A stretch of DNA of 64,000 nucleotides from Rhizobium rhododendri (GCF_007000325.2 NZ_CP117267.1:3560501-3624500), one strand, 5' to 3'; positions 37,331 to 47,062 are shown, numbered from the stretch's first letter. A program made the numbers and translations. The notes: generated by a model not told the origin, from the letters alone.

Positions 37331-38242
37331 TCAGTGAGCGGCCTTGATAAACGTGCCGTTTTGCAGTTCCTTCATCGCCTGCATGATTTCCTCACGGCTA
37401 TTCATGACGATCGGCCCATGCCAGGCGACGGGTTCCTGTATCGGTTTGCCGGAAACCAGAAGGAAGCGGATGCCCTCGTCACCTGCCTGCACGGTAACTT
37501 CATCGCCGCTGTCGAACACCACCAGCGTTCTATTGCCGGACATGTCGCGAATGTTCAGTTCTTCGCCGTCGACTTCCTTTTCAATGCGGATGCCAAACGG
37601 CCTGGAGGCATCCCTGAAGGTGCCGGAACCGGCAAAAATATAGGCAAATGCGTTGCGATAGGTGTCCACCGGCAGCCGTTTCCTGACGCCGGGTGGGACC
37701 GAGACATCAAGATAGATCGGCTCGGCTGCAACGCCATCGACCGGTCCGGCCTTGCCCCAGAAGTTTCCGCAGATGATCCGGACAGCCGTGCCGTCATTGT
37801 CGATCACGAGGGGAATGTCCGTCGATTTGACGTCCTGATAACGCGGCGCGGTCATTTTCAACGCCGACGGCAGGTTCGCCCAGAGCTGGAAACCTTGCAT
37901 GCGCCCGGCAAAGTCGCCCTTCGGCATTTCCTGATGCATGATGCCGCTGCCAGCCGTCATCCACTGGATGTCGCCGGCATTGAGGTCGCCGCGATTTCCG
38001 AGGCTGTCACCGTGCTCCACCGTGCCCGCCAGCACGTAGGTGATCGTCTCGATGCCGCGATGCGGATGCCAGGGAAAGCCCCTGATGTAATCGCTCGGCA
38101 CATCGTTGCGGAAGTCGTCCATCATCAGGAAGGGGTCGGTGAGCGAAGGATCTCCGAAGCCGAAGACGCGATGCAGCTTGACGCCCGCGCCCTCCATGGT
38201 CGGCGTGGCCACGCTTTCATATTTGACGGGACGGATGGACAT
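37331..38242 (-). CDS. Pirin family protein
   Basis: Bicupin of 303 residues. The metal-binding set is intact in the N-terminal cupin: His59 and His61 in FPWHPHRG, His103 and Glu105 in IMHQEMP. Bacterial pirins are non-haem iron proteins, some with quercetinase-like activity; the cellular role varies. AGGAG precedes the ATG by 6 bases. It is upstream of the GntR gene with 64 bases between, and has a separate inverted repeat at 38257-38284. Confidence 0.93.
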   Translation of the reverse strand: MSIRPVKYESVATPTMEGAGVKLHRVFGFGDPSLTDPFLMMDDFRNDVPSDYIRGFPWHPHRGIETITYVLAGTVEHGDSLGNRGDLNAGDIQWMTAGSGIMHQEMPKGDFAGRMQGFQLWANLPSALKMTAPRYQDVKSTDIPLVIDNDGTAVRIICGNFWGKAGPVDGVAAEPIYLDVSVPPGVRKRLPVDTYRNAFAYIFAGSGTFRDASRPFGIRIEKEVDGEELNIRDMSGNRTLVVFDSGDEVTVQAGDEGIRFLLVSGKPIQEPVAWHGPIVMNSREEIMQAMKELQNGTFIKAAH

Positions 38243-38256
38243 CGCAGGCTCCTCAT

Positions 38257-38284
38257 TTGGTTGACCATGCTGTCATACAACCAA
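38257..38284. promoter_or_regulatory. Interrupted inverted repeat upstream of the pirin gene
   Basis: TTGGTTG and CAACCAA arms separated by 14 bases, starting 15 bases upstream of the pirin ATG. Position and symmetry fit a regulator site in the pirin promoter or leader. Confidence 0.35.
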
Positions 38285-38500
38285 CCCGCCAATGCAGCGA
38301 GCTTGGGTTCAAGAACGCACCGTTCACAAAAAGAAATTGCTGCGTTGCAAAATCGTGATCTGACTTGCGTCAAAAATATGTCATGCTCAACGGCAAGCTG
38401 CGGAATCATTAAGGTTTTGTTATCCATTCCGCTTAACAATCGTCCTTGATTTCGACATTCTTCCGCCGGAGTAAATACAGGCGAGAATCGGAGCAAAAGC

Positions 38501-39319
38501 ATGTGTCGCTGGGCAGCCTACTGTGGAGACCCCCTCTATCTGGAGGAGCTCGTCTCGTCACCGGCCCACTCTCTGATCGAGCAATCGCACTGCGCCACCC
38601 GCGCCAAGACAGCGACAAATGGCGATGGTTTTGGCATAGCCTGGTATGGCGACAGGCCTGAACCCGGCCGATATCGCGACATTCTTCCAGCCTGGTCCGA
38701 CTGCAATCTGAAGAGCATGGCGCGGCAGATCCGCTCTCCATTGTTTCTGGCCCATGTTCGCGCCTCCACCGGCGGCGGCACGCGGCGCGACAACTGTCAT
38801 CCGTTCGTGTGGGATAACTGGTCCTTCATGCACAACGGCCAGATTAACGACTTCGAGCGTTTGCGCCGTCCGATGGAAGCCATGCTCGACGACGAGCTTT
38901 TCAATGCCCGCTCCGGTACGACGGATTCCGAGCTGATGTTTCTGCTGGCGTTGCAGTTCGGCCTTTGCCAGACACCGATATCGGCTATGGCCGATACGAT
39001 CAGCTTCGTCGAAGGCCTCGCCGAGCACATCACCGGTACGGCTCTGGTGCGTTTCACCGCCGCCTTTTCCGATGGCAAGTCGCTCTATGCCATCCGCTAT
39101 GCCACGGATCGCAAGGCGCCGACGCTCTATGCCGCTCCGCTCGGCGCCGGCAAGGGCTACTGCCTTGTGTCTGAACCGCTGAACGACGACATCGACAGCT
39201 GGGCCGAGATCCCGAACGGCAGCGCCGTGACGATCACGCCTGCCGGTGTCGATGTTGCCGTGTTCCACCCCGAAAGGCGTGAAGTCGCAAAATCGGTCGC
39301 GTTGGCTATTCCGGCCTGA
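38501..39319 (+). CDS. Class II glutamine amidotransferase (YafJ/EgtC-like)
   Basis: Protein of 272 residues with an N-terminal-nucleophile amidotransferase fold. Cys2 is the catalytic nucleophile (MCRWAAYCG). NGDGFGIAWYGD (40-51), HVRASTGG and HPFVWDNWSFMHNGQI are the family's glutamine-binding and oxyanion motifs. No acceptor domain is attached, so it may cleave a gamma-glutamyl bond as EgtC does or act with an unknown partner; no ergothioneine genes are nearby. The end overlaps convergent coaBC by 14 bases. Confidence 0.9.
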   Translation: MCRWAAYCGDPLYLEELVSSPAHSLIEQSHCATRAKTATNGDGFGIAWYGDRPEPGRYRDILPAWSDCNLKSMARQIRSPLFLAHVRASTGGGTRRDNCHPFVWDNWSFMHNGQINDFERLRRPMEAMLDDELFNARSGTTDSELMFLLALQFGLCQTPISAMADTISFVEGLAEHITGTALVRFTAAFSDGKSLYAIRYATDRKAPTLYAAPLGAGKGYCLVSEPLNDDIDSWAEIPNGSAVTITPAGVDVAVFHPERREVAKSVALAIPA

Positions 39320-40517
39320 ACCGCTCGGCGATCAGTGCCGCCAGCTCTGCGGCCACTTCGTCCTTGCTCATCTCCGGCCACGCTTCCGTGCCCTCAGCGC
39401 TGATCAGCGTCACGCTGTTGCGATCGCCGCCCATGATGCCGGTACCCGGCGAAACATCGTTCGCCACGATCAGGTCGGCACCTTTGCGGGCAAGCTTGGC
39501 CTTGCCATTGGCCTGTATATCTTGCGTCTCTGCCGCAAAACCTATGACGAAAGTCGGGCGCATAGGATGATGGCCGATCGTCTTCAGGATGTCGGGATTT
39601 TCGACCAGCGACAGGCTCGGCAGCGGCTGGCCTGCGACCTTCTTGAGTTTCTGGCCAGAGGCAGTTTCAACGCGCCAGTCTGCTACCGCGGCGACCATGA
39701 CGGCGATATCGGCCGGCAATGTCTTTACCACAGCCGCAAGCATGTCCTCTGCGCGCTCGACATGGATCGTCTGCACGCCCAATGGATCGGGGATCGACAC
39801 CGGGCCGGATACCAGAGTCACGTGGGCGCCGAGATCAGCCAGAGCTGCGGCGATGGCATGGCCTTGGCGGCCTGACGAGCGGTTGGCAATATAGCGGACC
39901 GGATCGATGGGCTCGTGTGTCGGGCCTGATGTGACGATTGCGGTGCGGCCTGCAAGCGGCAATGGTCGGTCTTGAAGCAATGCTTCGAGGGCGGCGACGA
40001 TCTGCAGCGGTTCCGCCATGCGTCCGGTGCCGGCCTCGCGGCTTTCGGCCATTTCTCCCTCCATCGGTCCGATAAAGCGGATTCCGTCGCCCTGGAGGGT
40101 GGCCACATTGCGCGTCGTTGCTGCGTGCGACCACATCTTCGGGTTCATGGCCGGCGCCACGAGCACAGGCTTGTCTGTTGCCAGCAGGATGGTGGAGGCA
40201 AGGTCGTCGGCAAGGCCGTTCGCCATCTTGGCCATAAGGTCGGCGGTGGCCGGCGCCACGAGCACTAGGTCGCATTCGCGCGCCAGGCGTATGTGGCCGA
40301 CATCCTGTTCGTCCTCACGGGAAAACAGGTCGGTGTAGACGTGGTCTGCGGCGAGCGCTCCGACAGCAAGCGGCGTGATGAACTGCTGCGCTCCCGCCGT
40401 CATCACCGGGCGCACGGACGCGCCGCGTTCACGCAAGCGACGGATAAGGTCGAGGCTTTTATAGGCCGCGATACCACCGGAAATGATGAGAAGGATGCGT
40501 TTGCCCGAAAGAACCAT
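39306..40517 (-). CDS. coaBC: Bifunctional phosphopantothenoylcysteine decarboxylase / phosphopantothenate-cysteine ligase
   Basis: Protein of 403 residues for two steps of coenzyme A synthesis. The N-terminal CoaC flavoprotein domain has SGGIAAYKSLDLIRRL, LVAPATADLMAKMANG and APAMNPKMW. The C-terminal CoaB ligase has TSGPTHEPIDPVRYI, NRSSGRQGHAIA and AVADWRVETASGQKLKK. ATG at 40517 is chosen since the frame upstream has no family resemblance. Confidence 0.96.
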   Translation of the reverse strand: MVLSGKRILLIISGGIAAYKSLDLIRRLRERGASVRPVMTAGAQQFITPLAVGALAADHVYTDLFSREDEQDVGHIRLARECDLVLVAPATADLMAKMANGLADDLASTILLATDKPVLVAPAMNPKMWSHAATTRNVATLQGDGIRFIGPMEGEMAESREAGTGRMAEPLQIVAALEALLQDRPLPLAGRTAIVTSGPTHEPIDPVRYIANRSSGRQGHAIAAALADLGAHVTLVSGPVSIPDPLGVQTIHVERAEDMLAAVVKTLPADIAVMVAAVADWRVETASGQKLKKVAGQPLPSLSLVENPDILKTIGHHPMRPTFVIGFAAETQDIQANGKAKLARKGADLIVANDVSPGTGIMGGDRNSVTLISAEGTEAWPEMSKDEVAAELAALIAERFRPE

Positions 40518-40630
40518 CGCCTGAACCTGTCGCCTGGGTTGTTCAGAACACCTAGGGCTTCGACAGGCAACATGCAATCTCCGCCACGGACGGGGAAGAG
40601 ACTGGTAGCGTCAAAGCCCCCGGGGTCGTA

Positions 40631-41251
40631 TCAGCAGAAACCGTTCAGCTTCAGGATCTTGTGGGCCTCGATCGCGGCCTGAAGGTATGTCTCGGAGCCG
40701 CGGTCGCCTTCGTTGGCGTCCGGGTGGTGAAGCTTCAGTTGTTCCTTGTACTTCGCCTTGATCTCTGCAGCCGTTGCCGTCTGCGGCAGGCCGAGCGTCT
40801 CGAATGCCTTGGCCTCGAGCGTCTTCAGCTTGCGACCGCGCACCTGCGGCTCGTATCGGTCGGCACTGTTGCGCTTGGCTGCGGGGCGTTTGAACTTATA
40901 GGCCTGTGCCGCGCCCGATTTCACCTCGGACTGCGCCGGCGCGTCCTGCGCACCCTTGTTGACGCCCATGCTCCATGTCGGCCGCCCGCCGGTCGCGGCT
41001 TCCCGCTGATACCGGGCTATCTCCGCGTCGGAGAGGCCGGACATGAAGTTGTAGCCCTTGTTGTATTCCTTGACGTGCTCGAGACAGAACAGAAAGAATT
41101 CTCCTTCTGCCTCGCGGCCGACCGGTGCGCGATGCGTGCCCTTTTTGTCGCAACCGTCCCAATGGCATTTCGGCCCGGAATCGTCCGGTTGCGAGGCAGG
41201 CCGCTTGCGTTTTGTCCGGATGCTGTCGAATATTTTTGAATCAAGTCCCAT
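40631..41251 (-). CDS. J-domain-containing protein
   Basis: Protein of 206 residues. The J domain is C-terminal (about 148-206): AFETLGLPQTATAAEIKAKY, then the essential HPD in LHHPDANEGD. The N-terminal half has a CHWDGCDKKGTH...FLFCLEH pattern that could bind zinc, followed by YNKGYNFMSGLSD. It would stimulate an Hsp70 partner on unknown clients. This DnaJ-like family is common in rhizobia. Single gene, 113 bases before the coaBC start region. Confidence 0.9.
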   Translation of the reverse strand: MGLDSKIFDSIRTKRKRPASQPDDSGPKCHWDGCDKKGTHRAPVGREAEGEFFLFCLEHVKEYNKGYNFMSGLSDAEIARYQREAATGGRPTWSMGVNKGAQDAPAQSEVKSGAAQAYKFKRPAAKRNSADRYEPQVRGRKLKTLEAKAFETLGLPQTATAAEIKAKYKEQLKLHHPDANEGDRGSETYLQAAIEAHKILKLNGFC

Positions 41252-41418
41252 GCCTCCTTATGCAGGCAAGAGCCGTTTCCGGCAAGAACCGCAGAAAAAA
41301 ATCGTCTGAAATCCGGAGATCAATTCTTATCGGTCAGACGTTGCCGCCTCCGATCGGCGTGGCTGCCAGATGACGTCGAGGGTTCGCTCAGGCCAAGGGC
41401 TGGCAGAATACGGCTCGT

Positions 41419-42300
41419 CTACAGAGCCGGCAGCAGGCTCATCAGATTGTCGGTCACGGGCGATCGCTGGCTCTTCAGCATCGCCAGGCCCAGTCGTGCC
41501 ACGAGAGGCGGGCCGTCGATTTCGCGGTAGACGACGCCGTCGAGCTTGATCTGGGCGATAGAGGCTGGAACGATCGAGACGCCGAGATCGGCCGCCACCA
41601 GGTTGACCACCGACGGGATTTGCGGTGCCTCCTGGCTTACCACGAGTTCGAACCCCGCTTCGCGGCAGGCGGCGGCGATGTCGTCGTAAAGGCTGAGGCC
41701 CGCGACGCGCGGAAAGAGAATGAACTGTTCCTCGGCAAGCGCCGAGAGCGGCAGGCGCGGGGCGGCGGCCAGTCGATGCCCAGTCGGCAGTGCGATGACC
41801 ATGCTCTCGACGGCAAGCATCCGGAGACGCACTTCGCGCGGATTTTCGAGGCCGGGCCGGATGAACGCGGCATCGATCTCGCCGCGCATCAGCCGCTCCA
41901 TCAACCCCTTGCTGTTCATCTCTGTCAGCGACAGGCGCACCTCTGGCCAGCGTTTGCGAAACTGGCGTATTGCGCCACTGACATGGGTATTGAAGGCGGA
42001 GGACGCGGTGAAGCCCAGCGACAGGCGCCCGGTTTCCCCTCGGTTTGCGCGCTGAGCCGAGAGCTTTGCCCTCTCAGCCGCATCGATCGCCGCCTGCGCC
42101 TCCGGCAGGAAGGCCTCTCCGGCAGCGGTCAATTCTGCACCGTGCGGCACACGGTGAAACAACTGCACGCCGATTTCGGTTTCCAGATCGCGGATCTGCT
42201 GGCTGAGCGGTGGCTGGCCGATGCCGAGTTTCCCAGCTGCACGTGTGAAGTTGCCTTCATCCGCCAATGCCAGAAAATAGCGCAGGTGACGCAACTCCAT
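41419..42300 (-). CDS. LysR-family transcriptional regulator
   Basis: Protein of 293 residues. The N-terminal helix-turn-helix reads MELRHLRYFLALADEGNFTR with LGIGQPPLSQQIRDLE; the rest is the periplasmic-binding-like effector domain. ATG at 42300 has GGAG 6 bases upstream; an in-frame TTG upstream is less likely. It is divergent from the MFS gene with 94 bases between, the usual arrangement for a LysR regulator and its target. Confidence 0.93.
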   Translation of the reverse strand: MELRHLRYFLALADEGNFTRAAGKLGIGQPPLSQQIRDLETEIGVQLFHRVPHGAELTAAGEAFLPEAQAAIDAAERAKLSAQRANRGETGRLSLGFTASSAFNTHVSGAIRQFRKRWPEVRLSLTEMNSKGLMERLMRGEIDAAFIRPGLENPREVRLRMLAVESMVIALPTGHRLAAAPRLPLSALAEEQFILFPRVAGLSLYDDIAAACREAGFELVVSQEAPQIPSVVNLVAADLGVSIVPASIAQIKLDGVVYREIDGPPLVARLGLAMLKSQRSPVTDNLMSLLPAL

Positions 42301-42394
42301 CGCTATCTCCAAAACAGATTGAAAACGTCTCTTTCATATATTGGACACATGAAGGCGGTTTGACTAGATCAGGGACAAGAAAAGGTTGGTGCTC

Positions 42395-43657
42395 ATGTCC
42401 CTTGTCACTCCCCTAAAACCTCTCGCTGCCACACGCCCCGCACTGAAGATCGTTGCAACTTCAGAGGCGCCGCAGTTTCTCGTTCGCGGTACGCCCGAAT
42501 ACAAGCGCGCCAGCCTTGCGCTTTTCCTGTCGGGGTTCTCGACCTTCTCGCTGCTCTATTGCGTGCAGCCGCTGATGCCGGTTTTCGCCAACGACTTCGG
42601 AGTCACTCCTGCTGCAAGCTCTCTGTCGCTGTCGCTGTCGACAGGCTTTCTCGCCTTCGCCATCTTCATCGCCGCAGCGGTCTCCGAAGGTGTCGGCCGC
42701 CGCAGCCTGATGTTTGCCTCGCTGCTCGGTGCAGCGCTCTGCACACTCGGCTGTGCGATCGCGCCCAATTGGCAGACCCTGCTGGTCATCCGTGCCCTGG
42801 AAGGTTTTTTGTTGGGCGGTGTTCCGGCCGTCGCCATGGCATACCTGGCGGAAGAGATCGATCCGCGCGGTCTTGGCGCTTCCATGGGCCTCTACATTGC
42901 CGGCAATGCGTTTGGCGGCATGGCAGGCCGCGTGATGACGGGCATGATTGCCGAAAATTTCTCCTGGCGCCCGGCACTGGCAACGGTCGGCATGCTGGGC
43001 CTTGCTGCTGCGGTCGGATTTCTCCTGCTGTTACCGGCCTCGCGTAATTTTACGCCCCGTAAGGGCTTCAATGCGGCATTCCATGTGAGCGCCTGGCTCG
43101 GCCATCTCCGCAACCCGGCGCTTCCCTGCCTGTTTGCCATCGGCTTCCTAATCATGGGATCCTTCGTCACGGTCTACAACTACGCCGGCTTCCGCCTCGT
43201 CGCCGCTCCATTCAATCTCAACCAGACGGAGCTTGGCCTGATCTTCACGGCCTACTTGTTCGGGATAGCCGCCTCCTGGGCAGCTGGATTGCTGGGCGAC
43301 CGCTTCGGGCACTTCCGCGTCATGCCGGTCGGCATCCTGATTGCCGCAATCGGTGGCCTCGTGACGTTGTCGTCATCGCTACCGTTGATCATCGTCGGCA
43401 TCGTACTGGTCACCATCGGCTTCTTCGGAGCCCATTCGGTGGCAAGTGCCCTGGTCGGACGGCTGGCACGCGACACCAAGGGCCACGCCTCGTCGCTCTA
43501 CTTGCTATCCTACTACCTCGGCTCGAGCATTGCCGGTTCGCTTGGCGGTTATTTCTGGCTTGCAGACGGCTGGTCGGGCGTCATCAGTTTCAATCTGCTG
43601 CTGCTTGTCGCCTGCATGACGGCGGCGCTAGCGGCGGCGAGAGTTGCCCGCCGCTAG
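42395..43657 (+). CDS. MFS transporter, YnfM-like
   Basis: Protein of 420 residues with twelve predicted membrane segments after a polar 40-residue N-terminus. LYCVQPLMPVFANDF and ALEGFLLGGVPAVAMAYLAEEID are typical of the YnfM/arabinose-efflux-like group of drug:H+ antiporters. AAAGG lies 9 bases before ATG 42395. Divergent from the LysR gene, which probably controls it. Substrate unknown. Confidence 0.9.
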   Translation: MSLVTPLKPLAATRPALKIVATSEAPQFLVRGTPEYKRASLALFLSGFSTFSLLYCVQPLMPVFANDFGVTPAASSLSLSLSTGFLAFAIFIAAAVSEGVGRRSLMFASLLGAALCTLGCAIAPNWQTLLVIRALEGFLLGGVPAVAMAYLAEEIDPRGLGASMGLYIAGNAFGGMAGRVMTGMIAENFSWRPALATVGMLGLAAAVGFLLLLPASRNFTPRKGFNAAFHVSAWLGHLRNPALPCLFAIGFLIMGSFVTVYNYAGFRLVAAPFNLNQTELGLIFTAYLFGIAASWAAGLLGDRFGHFRVMPVGILIAAIGGLVTLSSSLPLIIVGIVLVTIGFFGAHSVASALVGRLARDTKGHASSLYLLSYYLGSSIAGSLGGYFWLADGWSGVISFNLLLLVACMTAALAAARVARR

Positions 43658-43682
43658 TCCGATACATATTGCAGATAGAACA

Positions 43683-44573
43683 TCAAAACGGCCGGCTGGC
43701 CCGGGCAATGGCGGCCTTGCGCGCTGTGGAGTTGCGAAGGCCGCTCCACAGATACCAGGCCACTGCCACCAGTATCAGGCTGGCGCCCGCAATCGTCGAA
43801 TTGCCTGGCCATTCCGAAAAGGCAAGCCATACCCAGAGCGGGCCGAGAACGACGTCCATCAATCCGATCAAACCGGCTTCGCCCGACGGAATATAACGGC
43901 CGCCGGTCATGTAAAGCAGGTAGGCGATCCCTGAGGTCGTCGATCCAAACAGGGCGAGGATCGCCAGATCCGACGGGCTCGGTAATGCATGCGACATCAG
44001 CGGCAGGCAGAGCAGCACGCAGAGGCCGGAGCCTAGGGCGTTGACCGGTGCCATCCGCAACGAGGGGTGCTTGCGCGCCATGACCAGGAGGATGCTGAAG
44101 GTGACCGTCATCAGCAGGGCGAGTGCGTTGCCTGCGAGATCTGTCAGTCGCGCCGCAAAGCCCGCGACCACGAGGACGCCGAGAAAAGCGACGCAACTGG
44201 CACTCAGAACGCGCCTCTCCACCCTTTCGCCGATCAGCAGATAGGCAAGCCCTGCTGCGATGAATGGCACCGTGGCGTAGATCGACAGGACATTGGCAAC
44301 GGTCGTCAATTTCAGCGATGCCATGTAACCGAACATCGACAGCGCCGAAAATAGCCCGAGCAGCGCGTACATTCCATAAGGCGTGGTTGCGGTCGGTGGC
44401 GCGGCGCGCCGTCCGAACAAGGAAATGATGAGCAGCGTCAGCCCGCCAAAGACCGAACGCCAGCCCAGCGTTGTCCAGACATCCAGATCGAGCATGCGGA
44501 CAAATAGCCCGGCGCTGCTCCACATCACCGTCGCGACGGTGACGAGCACGAGTCCATAGGTACGGGGTTTCAT
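43683..44573 (-). CDS. EamA/DMT-family transporter
   Basis: Protein of 296 residues with ten predicted membrane segments in two EamA repeats (MWSSAGLFVRMLDLD in the first, LLYMTGGRYIPSGEAGLIGLMD in the second). Drug/metabolite transporters of this type usually export amino acids or metabolites; the substrate is unknown. GGAG lies 5 bases before the ATG. Its 3' end lies 25 bases after that of the convergent MFS gene. Confidence 0.9.
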   Translation of the reverse strand: MKPRTYGLVLVTVATVMWSSAGLFVRMLDLDVWTTLGWRSVFGGLTLLIISLFGRRAAPPTATTPYGMYALLGLFSALSMFGYMASLKLTTVANVLSIYATVPFIAAGLAYLLIGERVERRVLSASCVAFLGVLVVAGFAARLTDLAGNALALLMTVTFSILLVMARKHPSLRMAPVNALGSGLCVLLCLPLMSHALPSPSDLAILALFGSTTSGIAYLLYMTGGRYIPSGEAGLIGLMDVVLGPLWVWLAFSEWPGNSTIAGASLILVAVAWYLWSGLRNSTARKAAIARASRPF

Positions 44574-44810
44574 TGATTCTCCGCATGTTTGGAGCTTAAT
44601 GATCTGAAAAATATGTAGAAATATATCGTGTCTGTACCGGCCGCGCGCATGGGTCAACCACCTTGCAGATAGCCTAGCAGATGTCGGCCCGAACGCAGGA
44701 TATTGCTGGCGACAATCGATTTCGCAATTGGGACCGTTGCGACATGATGGCGTCGCTCATAAACAGGGCGGGAGCCGACGCACCAGGCAGGTCGGCGGCA
44801 GGAGCATGTC

Positions 44811-45581
44811 TTGAGACATCTGTATCTGATCGGGATCGGCACCGGTAATCCGGAGCATATGACCGTTCAGGGCATCAACGCCCTGAACGCCGCAGACGTC
44901 GTGTTCATAGCCGAAAAAGGAGACGCCAAGAGCGGGCTCGCCGATGCTCGCCGTGAAATCTGTGCCCGCTACCTGACACGTCCGGAAACTCCCGTGATTG
45001 CCTACGATGTGCCCGTGCGCCAGACGAAAGACCGATCCTACGGCGAGGGCGTCGATGCGTGGCATGCCGACATCGCCCTGGTCTATGAGAAAATGCTGTC
45101 GGAGGCGACGGCAGAGGATGGCCGTGCCGCGCTTCTCGTCTGGGGAGACCCGGGCCTTTATGACAGTACCATCCGCATCCTGCAGCGCGTGATGGCCCGG
45201 GGCAATGTCGCCCTCGACTACAGCGTCGTTCCCGGCATTACGAGCATTCAGGCCTTGACGGCCAGCCACCGTATCCCCCTCAATCTGGTCGGCAAGCCGG
45301 TCGAGATCACCACCGGGCGACGACTGGCAGCGCGCTTTCCTGAACTGGAAGGCACAGCGGTCGTCATGCTTGACGGCGAGCAGGCCTTTGCCAGGCTCGA
45401 CGACCCCGATGCCTATATCTATTGGGGTGCCTATCTCGGGAGCAAGGACGAGATCGTCCTTTCCGGTCGTCTTCACGAAGTGGCGCAGACGATTGTCGAG
45501 ACCCGCGCTGCCGCCCGTGCCCGGCACGGCTGGATCATGGATATCTACCTGCTCCGCAAGGGGCAGGATTTCGACGACTGA
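44811..45581 (+). CDS. cobF: Precorrin-6A synthase (deacetylating) CobF
   Basis: SAM-dependent methyltransferase of 256 residues. It methylates C1 of precorrin-5 with loss of acetate to give precorrin-6A in aerobic cobalamin synthesis. IGIGTGNPEHMTVQGINAL (near 7-25), LVWGDPGLYDSTIRI and VVPGITSIQAL are typical. The start is TTG at 44811 with GGAG about 7 bases upstream; no ATG fits. It heads the cobFGHIJ run. I looked for a cobalamin riboswitch in 44574-44810 and found none. Confidence 0.94.
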   Translation: MRHLYLIGIGTGNPEHMTVQGINALNAADVVFIAEKGDAKSGLADARREICARYLTRPETPVIAYDVPVRQTKDRSYGEGVDAWHADIALVYEKMLSEATAEDGRAALLVWGDPGLYDSTIRILQRVMARGNVALDYSVVPGITSIQALTASHRIPLNLVGKPVEITTGRRLAARFPELEGTAVVMLDGEQAFARLDDPDAYIYWGAYLGSKDEIVLSGRLHEVAQTIVETRAAARARHGWIMDIYLLRKGQDFDD

Positions 45582-45659
45582 GCAGGCCCGGCCGTGCCTG
45601 CCAAATTGTTTGCCTCAAGGACGGGATGATGTAAGGAGACAACAGGAAAGGGTGTGGAT

Positions 45660-47060
45660 ATGGCGATAGATGGGCAAACGATGGCCGAACCGGGTCTCGC
45701 TGTGCCGCGCGTCGGTCTTGGCCATGACGTGTCGTTGCCGTCCCGCCTCGTCCGCGGTGCCTGCCCCTCGCTGGCCACCCCCATGCAGACCGGCGACGGC
45801 CTGCTCGTCCGGCTCCGGCCGTCGACTGCGGGCCTGACTGTCTCCCAGTTTCGCCTTGTCGCCAGCGCCGCCGCAAGACATGGAAACGGCCTGATCGAGG
45901 TGACCGCCCGTGGAAACCTGCAATTGCGTGGCCTCGCCTGGGAGACGGTGCCGCGCCTCGAAGCCGACATAGCCGGTGCCGGCATCGTGCCCGTTACCGG
46001 CCTGACGATCGAAACGCCACCGCTGTCCGGCCTCGATCCCGATGAAATCGCCGATGCGCGCAGCATGGCCGCACGCCTCGGCGAGGCCCTCGCGAGTCTT
46101 CCTGCGCAACTGGTGCTCGCCCCAAAATTGTCGATCATCGTCGATGGCGGCGGCCAATTGGTTCTCGATCATGTCACCGCCGATATCCGCCTCTCGGCAA
46201 TACCGAGCGCCGATGCAAGGCCGCTATGGCAGGTGGCCGTGGGGGGCACGCGTACCGAGGCTCTCCCCGCGTTGCTCGGTCCCGACGAGCAGGCCCTGTC
46301 GGCGGTCCTCGATCTGCTGAAGAGCCTGGATGCACGTGGCCCCCGCGCGCGCGGCCGTGACTTGGCCGAGAGCTATCGTGGCGAAAACGAGACGCTCGCC
46401 AATGCCCCTTTGGATATCCAATCTTCAAAGTCCTGTGTCGGCATCCATCCGCTGGGTCCGACGTCGGTCGCACTTGGCCTGCAGCTGGCTTTCGGTCAGA
46501 TTCACGCCGTCGAGTTGACTGCTTTTCTTGATATCGCCGAGGCGAAGGGCATTGCCGAAATCCGGACGGCACCCGACCACGCGCTTCTGCTCTTGGGCGC
46601 GTCGGCCGATATCATGGCCGAGATACAAGCACAGGCTGCGGACTTCGGTTTCTGGACCGACGCCAGTACTCCGGCCAGCGCCGTTGCCACCTGCGCCGGC
46701 GCCGGCGGGTGTGCTTCAGGCACATACCGTACCAAACATCTGGCGGCCAAGGTGGTCGGCTGGGTCCCCGAATTGCTGGATGGCTCTGTCGTGCTTCACC
46801 TTTCAGGCTGTCCAAAAGGCTGCGCCCACCCCGCCGCGAGTGCCCTTGCGGTCGTCGGCATGCCTTCCGGTTTTGGCATCGGCGTCAATGAGAAAGCCTC
46901 GGGCCCCCCAGCCGTTTCCGTTGACGAATACGGACTGCAAACCGCCCTGGAGAGTCTGGCACGAATGGTCGCAGCTACGAAAGCGGCTGGCGAATCGGTC
47001 GGGGACTGCCTTACACGGCTTGGCAGCGACGCGACCGTCGCCGCGTTGAGACAGGAATAG
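45660..47060 (+). CDS. cobG: Precorrin-3B synthase CobG
   Basis: Oxygen-dependent monooxygenase of 466 residues related to sulfite/nitrite reductases. It hydroxylates precorrin-3A and so marks the aerobic route. The 4Fe-4S cluster cysteines are Cys345 and Cys351 in CAGAGGCASG and Cys384 and Cys388 in SGCPKGCAHP. N-terminal RGACPSLATPMQTGDGLLVRL is family-typical. ATG at 45660 or GTG at 45654 could start it. It follows cobF by 78 bases and precedes cobH by 2. Confidence 0.93.
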   Translation: MAIDGQTMAEPGLAVPRVGLGHDVSLPSRLVRGACPSLATPMQTGDGLLVRLRPSTAGLTVSQFRLVASAAARHGNGLIEVTARGNLQLRGLAWETVPRLEADIAGAGIVPVTGLTIETPPLSGLDPDEIADARSMAARLGEALASLPAQLVLAPKLSIIVDGGGQLVLDHVTADIRLSAIPSADARPLWQVAVGGTRTEALPALLGPDEQALSAVLDLLKSLDARGPRARGRDLAESYRGENETLANAPLDIQSSKSCVGIHPLGPTSVALGLQLAFGQIHAVELTAFLDIAEAKGIAEIRTAPDHALLLLGASADIMAEIQAQAADFGFWTDASTPASAVATCAGAGGCASGTYRTKHLAAKVVGWVPELLDGSVVLHLSGCPKGCAHPAASALAVVGMPSGFGIGVNEKASGPPAVSVDEYGLQTALESLARMVAATKAAGESVGDCLTRLGSDATVAALRQE

Positions 47061-47062
47061 GC

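Noticed and set aside
44574..44810. Possible cobalamin riboswitch before cobF
   Set aside because: None of the conserved B12-box-like segments could be recognised by eye.
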